NCBI GenBank assembly: GCA_039973685.1
Contig: JBDWKL010000021.1
Span: 70,004 to 103,262 of the forward strand
From: Hyphomicrobiales bacterium
Lineage (GTDB): Bacteria > Pseudomonadota > Alphaproteobacteria > Rhizobiales > JACESI01
Direction: 5' to 3'
Length of the DNA: 33,259 nt
Below are positions 24,181 to 31,947 of this stretch, in pieces (within the stretch, counting starts at the first letter, position 1; each line of letters opens with the position of its first letter). Both the position numbers and the translations under genes were made by a program. Under the pieces are notes generated by a model. The model was not told the origin of the DNA. It saw nothing but the letters and a program-made list of their open reading frames with translations, and did not search any database.

Positions 24181-24654
24181 TCACGCATCCTCTTTCAGCA
24201 TTTTAGAGGCTTCGTGAATAGCGGCACGAATACGGGGATAGGTGGCGCAGCGACATAGGTTGCCTGACATTGCTTCATCGATATCTGCATCTGTTGGTTC
24301 TGGGTTTTCTTCCAGCAATGCCGATGCGCTCATAATTTGACCGGACTGGCAATAACCACATTGAGCAACTTGGTGTTTCAACCAAGCCTTTTGCACCATA
24401 CCTAAAGAGGCGGGCGTACCCATGCCTTCAATCGTGGTGACCGCACCTTCAACATCGCCAACGGGTGTCACGCAAGAACGAATAGGCTTACCGTCAAGGT
24501 GAACAGTGCAGGCACCACACGCAGCGATGCCGCATCCAAACTTAGTGCCCGTCAAACCGATGACATCCCGCAATACCCACAAAAGAGGCATCTCAGGGTT
24601 CACATCAATTTCGTGCTCAACTTTGTTGACTGTAAGCTTCATGGCTTTCGTCAT
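24181..24654 (-). CDS. [2Fe-2S] small subunit of molybdenum hydroxylase (IorA-like)
   Basis: A 157-residue iron-sulfur electron-transfer subunit. The plant-type cluster uses Cys41, Cys46, Cys49 and Cys61 ([16 protein letters not shown]). The second cluster, near the molybdopterin, uses Cys99, Cys102, Cys134 and Cys136 (QCGYCQSGQ and LCRCATYP). All eight are present. It has no signal peptide, as usual when the small subunit is co-exported with its Tat-tagged partner. It is immediately upstream of the large subunit and probably translationally coupled to it. ATG 24654 is used; ATG 24642 is an alternative. Secure call. Confidence 0.94.
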   Translation of the reverse strand: MTKAMKLTVNKVEHEIDVNPEMPLLWVLRDVIGLTGTKFGCGIAACGACTVHLDGKPIRSCVTPVGDVEGAVTTIEGMGTPASLGMVQKAWLKHQVAQCGYCQSGQIMSASALLEENPEPTDADIDEAMSGNLCRCATYPRIRAAIHEASKMLKEDA

Positions 24655-24728
24655 CCCAACCGTTCATTGTTAGAGCGACATGTAATCGTTTAGCAGGGTT
24701 TTACCACCCCAAAAATGAACCAATATTA

Positions 24729-25496
24729 TTAAGTCCTTAAGGCAGGCAATCCAATGCCAACAGCCTCAAACCCGCCATCAGCAGCCAGCGTTTGGCCTGT
24801 AATATAACTTGCCTCTGGGGAACATAGAAAACAAATCGCCTGCGCAATTTCTTGTTCGCTACCATAGCGGTTTAATGGCAAGGCATCGTGATACGCCGCG
24901 CGAATTTCAGGGGTATGAACAGCAAGCGCAAGTTTCGTATCAACCGGGCCGGGTGCCACCGCGTTCGCCCTGATGCCAAGCTCGCCAAGCTCTGCTGCTT
25001 GTTGCAGGGTAAGTTGAATGACCGCCGCTTTTGAGGTGCCGTAAGCAACCCGCAATGTGCTTGCTCGAAGGCCAGAGATGGAGGCAATGTTCACAATCGC
25101 TGCCCCCTCTTTACCCGCTTCCTTCGCGCCTTTAACAAGCAAATCCGTCATGGCTTGCACCATCAAAAACGGACCATCTAAATTGGTCGCCATAACCCGC
25201 CGCCAACGTTCAAAACTGGTTTCTTGAATAGGGCCAAAGTCTGCAACGCCTGCATTATTAACGAGCGCATGAAGCGTGCCAAGTTTTTCTGAAATTTGCC
25301 CAGCAAGTGTTGCCACCTGATCAGGGTCAGAAACATCCGTCACAATCGGCACAACATCTGCAAAACCTTCAGAGGCGAGTGCCAGCTCATCGCCGTCAAT
25401 ATCAACCATTGCAACACGCCAACCTTTGCCCAAAAGCAATTGCGTTGTCGCCAAACCAATACCGCGCGCGGCACCAGTGACCAAAGCTGTTTTCAT
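24729..25496 (-). CDS. SDR family NAD-dependent oxidoreductase
   Basis: A 255-residue classical SDR. TGAARGIG is at 7-14, Asp32 after strand 2 points to NAD, NNAG is at 80-83, and the active-site residues Ser139, Tyr152 and Lys156 (YGTSK) are complete. The start has GAGG eight bases upstream. It lies 29 bp after the EamA gene and 74 bp before the 2Fe-2S gene on the same strand, so it may belong to the same transcript. It is not a near copy of the SDR at 3274. Substrate unknown; a diol, alcohol or 3-oxoacyl compound could fit. Confidence 0.88.
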   Translation of the reverse strand: MKTALVTGAARGIGLATTQLLLGKGWRVAMVDIDGDELALASEGFADVVPIVTDVSDPDQVATLAGQISEKLGTLHALVNNAGVADFGPIQETSFERWRRVMATNLDGPFLMVQAMTDLLVKGAKEAGKEGAAIVNIASISGLRASTLRVAYGTSKAAVIQLTLQQAAELGELGIRANAVAPGPVDTKLALAVHTPEIRAAYHDALPLNRYGSEQEIAQAICFLCSPEASYITGQTLAADGGFEAVGIGLPALRT

Positions 25497-25525
25497 CTGT
25501 CTTACCTCAAAATAAAATTTGGTTG

Positions 25526-26443
25526 TTACTTAGCCCGATTTAACAACCGTCCGTCAATCACGACGAGCGCTAAACCAATGAAGCCCATGCCAATAATATG
25601 CTTGGTTTCCAGGCTCTCATTTAAGAACCAAATTCCCAACAAAATAGCACTTGGTGGAATTAAAAACGTCACCAACGAAAGATTGGTCGCACCCGCGCGC
25701 GCGATAATGTTGAACACAAGCACATAAGCAATCGCCGTTGAAAATACGGCAAGGGCAATAAGAGAAAGCACGGTGAATTGAGATGGCAGGGCAAGTGTCC
25801 ACGGTTGATCAACCAACAACATAACGGGAAACAGCAAAAGGGTAGACGCCGTCACCTGCCCCGTCGCAGACGCCATCGGCTTGATCCCCATCTTGCTAAA
25901 CCGTCGGCCCCAAATACCAGCAAAACCGTAGGAGACACCAGCACCCAAAATGGCGAGTTGTGCGAATAAATTAACGCCCAGTCCGTCCAACGCATCACCA
26001 CCAATCAAGACCACAACACCAATAAGGCCAAGCACCACGCCTATTACTTTAAGCGGCGTCATCTTTTCGTCAGCAGTCAAAAAATGCGCGATAATAATCG
26101 TAAAAACGGGCATCATACTGTTGAAGATTGACGCAAGCCCTGATGCAATATGAGACTGCCCCCACACAATCAGGGTGAAGGGAACGACGTTGTTTAAAAT
26201 TGCCATGCCAAAGAAGGCTTTCCAAGCGCTTCCTGTCATTGGCATTTGCACCTTCAAAAGCGGCAACATTAGCCAAAGCACAACGGCGGCAAGCCCAACC
26301 CGCGCCACCACGACAGTGAATGTGGGCAGCTCTTGTACCGCCACACCTTGGAAAAAGAACGACCCGCCCCAAAGCACCGACAAGATAATAAGCATGCCCC
26401 AAACAAGCGGCGACATGGTTTTCGTGATGGTGTGATCGCTCAT
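25526..26443 (-). CDS. EamA/DMT-family transporter
   Basis: A 305-residue membrane protein with about ten helices in two EamA halves. The first starts with LVWGMLIILSVLWGGSFFFQGVAV, and the second holds GVSYGFAGIWGRRFSKMGI and ends with LLGIWFLNESLETKHIIGMGFIGLALVVIDG. DMT carriers move small metabolites (often export). It is divergent from the iron alcohol dehydrogenase and upstream of the SDR, so it may move a substrate of the downstream enzymes. GGAAA precedes the ATG. Substrate cannot be told. Confidence 0.9.
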   Translation of the reverse strand: MSDHTITKTMSPLVWGMLIILSVLWGGSFFFQGVAVQELPTFTVVVARVGLAAVVLWLMLPLLKVQMPMTGSAWKAFFGMAILNNVVPFTLIVWGQSHIASGLASIFNSMMPVFTIIIAHFLTADEKMTPLKVIGVVLGLIGVVVLIGGDALDGLGVNLFAQLAILGAGVSYGFAGIWGRRFSKMGIKPMASATGQVTASTLLLFPVMLLVDQPWTLALPSQFTVLSLIALAVFSTAIAYVLVFNIIARAGATNLSLVTFLIPPSAILLGIWFLNESLETKHIIGMGFIGLALVVIDGRLLNRAK

Positions 26444-26717
26444 ATGGATTTCCGTTTAATCTGAACGCCTAGCATTGGCGTAAAAATCAACGAAAGACCA
26501 CCTGTTTCTTGCGCCCAATAAACAGCAACAACTGAGACCATTTAACCGACGGGGAACTTTGATGTGGTGGCAATCGCAAAGCTCATTCAAGACCAATCAG
26601 GTTTATATACTCATAAACTTATCTTGTTTAGCGCCGATTCATCCCGATCATCGCTAGGAAATATCTGCAATTAGCCTATAATCTCGGGTGAGATTGCAGC
26701 CATTGGGAGCTCATCAA
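26444..26717. other. Divergent promoter region (EamA / Fe-ADH)
   Basis: A 274-bp gap with no supported gene. It contains a perfect TATAAT at 26677-26682, about 35 bp before the alcohol dehydrogenase start, with no good -35. Just after it is the small hairpin AATCTC-GGGT-GAGATT (26680-26695), which could be an operator or a 5' end stem. A CTGCAAT...ATTGCAG repeat brackets this region. Confidence 0.45.
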
Positions 26718-27875
26718 ATGACACCGTTCACATTTAACACATCAGCGAGCATTCGCTTTGGGAGTGGCATTTTAAGCGATCTTGGCGAGATGAGCCAAAC
26801 AGCGCTTGGGGAGCGCGTTGTGGTTATCACTGACCCTGGCATGATGGCGACTGGTTTGGTTGATCGGGTCATCGAAGCACTCAACTCTGCACAAGTTGAG
26901 CATGTTATTTATACAGATGTAAAAGCAGATCCGCCGGAAGAGATCGTGCTTGCAGCAACGGACTTTGCCCTTGATTATGGCGCGACGGGGATAATCGGGT
27001 TCGGCGGTGGTTCTTCCCTTGATGTGGCAAAACTTGTCGCCGTTCTTGCAAGAGGCGCACAAAATCTCAAAGACATTTACGGCATTGGCAATGTTACAGG
27101 TGGCAGACTGCCTCTTCTCTTGATCCCAACCACTTCTGGCACTGGGTCAGAAGTAACGCCTATTTCTATCATCACCACTGGCACGAACGAAAAGATGGGC
27201 GTTGTCTCCCCCGTCATCATTCCTGATATTGCCTTGCTTGATCCTGACCTCACCATCGGGCTGCCAGCACACATTACAGCTGCAACAGGCATTGATGCGA
27301 TGGTTCATGCCATTGAAGCTTATGCTTCTAAGAGTGCAAACAACAATCCAATTTCTCGCAACCTTGCCAAACAGGCCTTAAGCTTGATGGGCGCATCGCT
27401 GGAGATTGCAGTCCACGAAGGCCACAATGTTAAAGCACGCGGTGACATGTTGTTAGGCTCCATGCTAGCAGGGCAAGCCTTTGCCAATTCACCCGTTGCA
27501 GCAGTTCATGCTCTCGCCTATCCACTTGGTGGTCATTATAAAATCCCACATGGTCTTTCAAACGCTTTAGTCTTGCCGCATGTGCTGCGCTTTAATGCGG
27601 TAACCGCCCCTACCCCATACGCAGAAATTGCCCCTTTCGCCTTTCCTGATTTAGAAGGCTTGGAAAGCCAAGAAGGAGCAGCAGCCTTTGCAGAAGAAAT
27701 GGCTGGCCTATCTAAGCGATGCGGCTTGCCACAATCACTGCGCGAAGTTGAAGTGACAGAAGACAGCCTGCCGATGCTTGCAAAAGACGCGATGAACCAA
27801 ACTCGCCTCTTAGTGAATAATCCACGAGATGTAACTGAGGCGGACGCCCTGCATATTTATAAAGCTGCTTACTAA
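26718..27875 (+). CDS. Iron-containing alcohol dehydrogenase
   Basis: A 385-residue group III (Fe-type) alcohol dehydrogenase. The NAD-binding GFGGGSSLDVAKLVA motif is near residue 95, IPTTSGTGSEVTP follows, and the metal ligands sit in GIDAMVHAIEAYAS and the HALAYPLGGHYKIPHGLSNALV block with its histidines. The start is ATG 26718 with GGGAG nine bases upstream; a 30-bp longer frame is possible. It is transcribed away from the EamA transporter gene. It overlaps the convergent EamA gene by 4 bp. Substrate range of this family is wide (alcohols, lactaldehyde, maleylacetate-like), so no finer call is made. Confidence 0.92.
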   Translation: MTPFTFNTSASIRFGSGILSDLGEMSQTALGERVVVITDPGMMATGLVDRVIEALNSAQVEHVIYTDVKADPPEEIVLAATDFALDYGATGIIGFGGGSSLDVAKLVAVLARGAQNLKDIYGIGNVTGGRLPLLLIPTTSGTGSEVTPISIITTGTNEKMGVVSPVIIPDIALLDPDLTIGLPAHITAATGIDAMVHAIEAYASKSANNNPISRNLAKQALSLMGASLEIAVHEGHNVKARGDMLLGSMLAGQAFANSPVAAVHALAYPLGGHYKIPHGLSNALVLPHVLRFNAVTAPTPYAEIAPFAFPDLEGLESQEGAAAFAEEMAGLSKRCGLPQSLREVEVTEDSLPMLAKDAMNQTRLLVNNPRDVTEADALHIYKAAY

Positions 27876-28747
27876 GCGCTCTTCGTTTTCTTTCGTTCAG
27901 GCGCAAACAAAATGATCGCGACGCCAAATAAGATGATTGCGCCGCCAGCGAGCTTTGTCAGCGTGGGCAGTTCATTTAAAAACAGAACCCCACCTATCAC
28001 CGAGAAAACAGGCAGCAAAAGTAAGAATGGTGCGACCTTGCCAACATCATGCCGCCTAATCAGTGTGTTCCAAAAATAATATCCCAAGGCTGTCATCACG
28101 ACACCCAAGTAGACCACAGCCCACCAAACGATCGGTGCTGCACCTTGAAGGGCTTCAACTTGTCCTTCCTCAAACAGAAACGACATCACCAGCAATTGCG
28201 GAAACGCAAAAACGGCGATCCATGCGGTTACTTGCAGCCCATCAATATCTTTCAACCTTCTGATCATCACCTGCCCCAGCGCCCACGAAAACGCGCCACC
28301 GACAACCAGAAGCATAGAGGTTACACTGCCGCTAAATTCGTCTTGCTGGGTCATGATCGCCACACCACAAAAGGCGATGATGATGCCGAACCATTTGCGC
28401 ATCTGGGGTTTTTCACGAAGTAAGAACACACCAAGAAGAACCAAGAACGGCACTTCAAGCTGAACCACCAAAGCGGCAATTCCTGCCTCTAATCCTTTCA
28501 AGCCAGTGAAGGTCAAACTGTATTGAATGGCGGCGGCAACAATTGCAATCAGGAACAACGCGCGCAAATTACTCTTGGGAGTTTTGACAAAGAAAACCAA
28601 AATGACAGCCGTCAGTGCAAAACGAAGCGCCATCAACAAGATGGGCGGAAAGTGTTCAATCGCGCCTTTGGCAATCACAAATCCCATACCCCAAATCAAG
28701 GGGACAGCAATGCCCATCAAAATTTCAACCGGCGTCAGCTTCGACAT
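27872..28747 (-). CDS. EamA/DMT-family transporter (second)
   Basis: A 291-residue, ten-helix membrane protein of the EamA family. The N-terminus VEILMGIAVPLIWGMGFVIA and the FNxNTLIRRHDVGKVAPFLLLLPVF-type second half (here FWNTLIRRHDVGKVAPF) resemble O-acetylserine/cysteine-type exporters. A basic tail follows the last helix. It converges on the alcohol dehydrogenase gene with a 4-bp stop overlap (TAA/TAG). It diverges from the gbsR gene across a repeat-rich 138-bp promoter. It is not a close copy of the EamA gene at 25526. The repeats in its promoter make control by GbsR conceivable. Confidence 0.9.
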   Translation of the reverse strand: MSKLTPVEILMGIAVPLIWGMGFVIAKGAIEHFPPILLMALRFALTAVILVFFVKTPKSNLRALFLIAIVAAAIQYSLTFTGLKGLEAGIAALVVQLEVPFLVLLGVFLLREKPQMRKWFGIIIAFCGVAIMTQQDEFSGSVTSMLLVVGGAFSWALGQVMIRRLKDIDGLQVTAWIAVFAFPQLLVMSFLFEEGQVEALQGAAPIVWWAVVYLGVVMTALGYYFWNTLIRRHDVGKVAPFLLLLPVFSVIGGVLFLNELPTLTKLAGGAIILFGVAIILFAPERKKTKSA

Positions 28748-28827
28748 ATTCTAATCCTTCATCAACCCAACACCCCTACACCAAAACCGCGCCTCATCAA
28801 TGCCTTGATTACGACCTGCTTGACTTT

Positions 28828-28882
28828 AGTCATTTTCGTTATTACTTTAATTTCAGAAATTACTGAAATAACGGAACTTACG
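28828..28882. repeat. Mirrored 9-bp repeat array before gbsR
   Basis: Three head-to-tail plus-strand 9-mers, GAAATTACT, GAAATAACG and GAACTTACG (28856-28882), face three looser minus-strand 9-mers, GAAATTAAA, GTAATAACG and AAAATGACT (28854 back to 28828). Included are the perfect inverted repeat ATTTCAG/CTGAAAT (28850-28856 and 28863-28869) and CGTTATT/AATAACG (28837-28843 and 28867-28873). It ends 3 bp before the gbsR start. A regulator operator is the simplest reading. Confidence 0.65.
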
Positions 28883-28885
28883 AAC

Positions 28886-29440
28886 ATGACACCGCTGGTC
28901 CAAAAATTTGTCCTACACTTTGGTGAGATGGGATCACGTTGGGGTATCAACCGCACCGTTGGGCAAATCTATGCTTGCTTATTTGTGTCGGCTGATCCGT
29001 TAAACGCGGAAGACATTGTGGAAATGCTTGGCGTCTCCCGCTCCAATGTATCAATGGGCCTGAAAGAACTTCAAGCTTGGAACCTTGTGAGGCTGAAGCA
29101 TTTGCAAGGTGATCGTCGCGATTATTTTACGACGCCTGATGATATTTGGGAAATTGTTCGCACGCTTTCTGAAGAACGAAAGAAGCGGGAAATTGATCCG
29201 ACACTCACCATGCTTCGTGAGGCCTTGCTGGAAGAAACGTCCAACGATGGCGACACCTACGCTCAAAACCGCATGCAAGAAATGCACGATCTCATTGAGC
29301 AACTAACCGGTTGGTATGATGAGGTCAACAAGTTGGAAACGGAACAGCTTATTGGGCTTTTAAGCCTTGGTTCCAAAGTTCAAAAAGTGCTCGCCTTTAA
29401 AGATAAGGTAACTCTTATTCCAGGCGGCAAAAAGAAATAG
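28886..29440 (+). CDS. GbsR/MarR-family transcriptional regulator
   Basis: A 184-residue regulator with a GbsR-type winged helix (about 20-85): MGSRWGINRTVGQIYACLFV, LNAEDIVEMLGVSRSNVSMGLKELQ as the helix-turn-helix, and the wing LVRLKHLQGDRRDYF. A C-terminal helical dimer region follows (about 95-180). ATG 28886 is chosen because the domain begins there; the frame runs 121 codons further upstream only as the antisense of the EamA gene. GGAA is about nine bases before it. It sits 92 bp before cydA on the same strand, a likely regulator of the oxidase. The ligand is unknown. Confidence 0.87.
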   Translation: MTPLVQKFVLHFGEMGSRWGINRTVGQIYACLFVSADPLNAEDIVEMLGVSRSNVSMGLKELQAWNLVRLKHLQGDRRDYFTTPDDIWEIVRTLSEERKKREIDPTLTMLREALLEETSNDGDTYAQNRMQEMHDLIEQLTGWYDEVNKLETEQLIGLLSLGSKVQKVLAFKDKVTLIPGGKKK

Positions 29441-29506
29441 CGCAAAGCCCCTCCCCCCCTGACTTTGCGCCTGCTCTGGTCTGATGGTTCACCACCATCA
29501 GACCAG
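29440..29506 (+). promoter_or_regulatory. Tandem stem-loops in the gbsR-cydA gap
   Basis: Hairpin 1 has perfect 8-bp arms GCGCAAAG (29440-29447) and CTTTGCGC (29463-29470) around a 15-nt C-rich loop. Hairpin 2 has perfect 12-bp arms CTGGTCTGATGG (29476-29487) and CCATCAGACCAG (29495-29506) with a 7-nt loop. Neither is followed by a T-run. They end 26 bp before the cydA ATG, whose ribosome site AAGGA is free. Confidence 0.6.
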
Positions 29507-29532
29507 ACGCTCTCATCAAAAAGGATCTGCAC

Positions 29533-30912
29533 ATGGACACTCTCCTTCTGTCACGCATCCAATTTGGGGCGAATATTTCGTTCCACATTCTCTTTCCCAC
29601 CATCACCATAGCGCTTGGTTGGGTGCTTCTCTTTTTTAAAGCAGCCTATATCCGTTCAAAAAATGAAAAGTGGATGGAAGCTTATTTCTTCTGGGTCAAA
29701 GTCTTCGCCCTAACCTTTGCGCTTGGCGTGGTGTCTGGCATTACCATGAGTTTTCAGTTCGGCACCAACTGGCCAGGTTTCATGGAACGCGTTGGTAATA
29801 TTGCAGGACCCTTGCTTGCCTATGAGGTGATGACGGCGTTTTTCTTAGAAGCCGTCTTTCTGGGCATCATGCTGTTTGGTTATCGCCGCGTATCCAACCG
29901 TGTACATACGCTCGCAACATTCCTTGTCGCCTTCGGTACCACCATGTCTGCCTTTTGGATTATTGTGCTTAATTCTTGGATGCACACGCCCACAGGGTTT
30001 GAAATACGCGACGGTGTAGCCTTTGCAACAGATTGGTGGGCGATCATCTTCAACCCATCTATGCCCTACCGCCTTATCCATGTGTTGCTATCGTCAGGCC
30101 TTACAGTCGCGTTCGTCATTACCGGAATTTCAGCTTATCGCTTGCTCCGCAATGACCGTACTGCGTCTGTTCGTGCGGCTTTGAAGACAGGCACCGTGAT
30201 CGCCGCAGTGCTGATCCCGTTGCAAATTTTCGCCGGAGATTTACACGGCCTCAACACGCTGGAACATCAGCCGCAAAAAGTGGCCGCCATGGAAGGAAAT
30301 TGGGAAACGGGCGGCAATGTACCCCTGCTACTCTTTGCCGTGCCAAACAAAGATACCCGCACCAACGACTTCGCGCTCAAAGTGCCAAACGGGGCGAGCT
30401 TGATTTTAAAGCATGACGTTGAAGGCGTGGTGCCGGGCCTTAATGATTATGTCGCAGCCGATGGAACTGTCCTGCACCCACCTGTCCTGCAGGTCTTTTG
30501 GGCTTTCCGCATCATGGTCGGCACTGGCTTTGCCATGCTGGCGCTATCATGGTTTGCAGCCTTCTTGTTTTGGCGTAAGGGAGAGATTGGCCCTTGGACA
30601 GCGCGCGCCTTTGTCGCCATGACGTTTTCAGGCTGGCTTGCAACGCTTGCAGGTTGGTACACCACCGAGATTGGTCGCCAGCCTTGGTTGGTAAGCGGTG
30701 TGCTTGCGACAAAAGATGCCGTGTCAGATGTTTCAAGCGGCATGGTACTCACCACATTGATTGCCTACCTCGTAATCTATGCAGCGCTCACTTTGGCTTA
30801 TGTGCTGACACTTCTTTTCATCGCGAGAAAAGCAGGACGTTCAGGCCCAATCCGCCCACTTCCCGCTGACCCGCACCCAAATTATAAACCCGCCATCGTA
30901 CCGGCTGAATAG
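29533..30912 (+). CDS. cydA: Cytochrome bd ubiquinol oxidase subunit I (CIO type)
   Basis: A 459-residue multi-helix inner-membrane quinol oxidase subunit that binds hemes b558, b595 and d. Visible ligands are His18 (ISFHILFP), His183 (YRLIHVLLSS), Met328 (FRIMVGTGF), and Glu98 and Glu106 of the proton path (AYEVMTAFFLEA). The Q-loop has QPQKVAAMEGNWETG with the expected Lys249 and Glu254. It lacks the long Q-loop insert of E. coli CydA (about 522 residues), so it is the short cyanide-insensitive (CIO) form. GRQPW is conserved. It is followed by cydB after 10 bp. It reduces oxygen at high affinity without proton pumping. Upstream gbsR is its likely regulator. Confidence 0.96.
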   Translation: MDTLLLSRIQFGANISFHILFPTITIALGWVLLFFKAAYIRSKNEKWMEAYFFWVKVFALTFALGVVSGITMSFQFGTNWPGFMERVGNIAGPLLAYEVMTAFFLEAVFLGIMLFGYRRVSNRVHTLATFLVAFGTTMSAFWIIVLNSWMHTPTGFEIRDGVAFATDWWAIIFNPSMPYRLIHVLLSSGLTVAFVITGISAYRLLRNDRTASVRAALKTGTVIAAVLIPLQIFAGDLHGLNTLEHQPQKVAAMEGNWETGGNVPLLLFAVPNKDTRTNDFALKVPNGASLILKHDVEGVVPGLNDYVAADGTVLHPPVLQVFWAFRIMVGTGFAMLALSWFAAFLFWRKGEIGPWTARAFVAMTFSGWLATLAGWYTTEIGRQPWLVSGVLATKDAVSDVSSGMVLTTLIAYLVIYAALTLAYVLTLLFIARKAGRSGPIRPLPADPHPNYKPAIVPAE

Positions 30913-30922
30913 GAGAAACCCC

Positions 30923-31936
30923 ATGATGACCCTTTTTGGTGATCCAACTATCTGGCTTCCTATCGTCTTTGCAGGGCTGATGGGTTTATCCATCCTCATC
31001 TATGTGGTGCTCGACGGGTTCGACCTTGGTGTCGGCATGTTGGTTTCGCAAGTAGATGATGCGGACAAGGACAAGATGATCTCATCCATCGGCCCGTTTT
31101 GGGATGCCAATGAGACATGGCTGGTGCTTGCCATCGGCTTGTTGCTTGTGGCTTTTCCCATCGCGCATGGTGCGATTTTGACGGCTCTCTACCTTCCCGT
31201 TGCACTGATGCTCTTTGGCCTCATTATGCGCGGCGTTGCTTTCGAATTTCGTGCAAAGGTCGGGCACGTGCAAAAGAAACACTGGAACCGCCTCTTCTTT
31301 CTCGGCTCACTGATCACAGCTTTAACTCAAGGCTTTATGCTGGGCTTTTACATCATGGGCCTTGAATGGAGCGCTCAGAACATTCTCTTCAGTTGCCTCA
31401 TCGCACTTTGTCTCACAGCGGCCTACATCTTAGTTGGTGCTTGCTGGTTGATTTTGAAAATGGAAGGCGAACTTCAACAACGCGCTGTCAGTTGGGCGCA
31501 AAAAACCTTGATGGTGACAATCTCCGGCATGGGCGCTGTGTCCCTTGCCACACCTTTGGTAAGCCCGCGCATATTTGATAAATGGTTCTCATTTCCAGAA
31601 CTTCTCATCCTTGCCCCGCTCCCCGTGGCAACAGGTGCATTGTTTGTGGTGTTGTTCTTTTTGCTGAAACACATGCCGTTTAAAAACGATCACTATGCAT
31701 GGGCGCCGCTTATTTTAACGGCGGGAATATTCGTGATGGGCTTTGCAGGTCTTGCCTATTCGTTCTACCCCTTCGTCGTACCAGAAAAGCTGACAATCTA
31801 TGAGGCCGCCGCAGCGCCTGAAAGCTTGATCATTATTCTGGTTGGAGGCTTGGTGGTAATCCCTGTAATCATCGGGTATTCGATCTTCGCCTATACGGTC
31901 TTCGGTGGAAAAGCACGCACGCTTCGATACGATTGA
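30923..31936 (+). CDS. cydB: Cytochrome bd ubiquinol oxidase subunit II
   Basis: A 337-residue partner subunit with about eight or nine membrane helices. Family landmarks are YVVLDGFDLGVGML near residue 27, IGPFWDANETWLVLAIGLLLVAFP at about 56-79 and the FEFRAK loop. AGGAG (30911-30915) partly overlaps the cydA stop, so the two genes are translated together. ATG 30923 and ATG 30926 are both possible. No cydX-like small gene is visible after it, nor cydDC for assembly. The usual length and features are present, so the oxidase should be functional. It ends near a weak hairpin (31940-31957) shared with the convergent esterase gene. Confidence 0.95.
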   Translation: MMTLFGDPTIWLPIVFAGLMGLSILIYVVLDGFDLGVGMLVSQVDDADKDKMISSIGPFWDANETWLVLAIGLLLVAFPIAHGAILTALYLPVALMLFGLIMRGVAFEFRAKVGHVQKKHWNRLFFLGSLITALTQGFMLGFYIMGLEWSAQNILFSCLIALCLTAAYILVGACWLILKMEGELQQRAVSWAQKTLMVTISGMGAVSLATPLVSPRIFDKWFSFPELLILAPLPVATGALFVVLFFLLKHMPFKNDHYAWAPLILTAGIFVMGFAGLAYSFYPFVVPEKLTIYEAAAAPESLIIILVGGLVVIPVIIGYSIFAYTVFGGKARTLRYD

Positions 31937-31947
31937 TGGGGCAGGCT

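Noticed and set aside
28523-28885. 121-codon N-terminal extension of the gbsR frame
   Set aside because: It is mostly antisense to the EamA gene plus the repeat array; the GbsR domain starts at the ATG at 28886.
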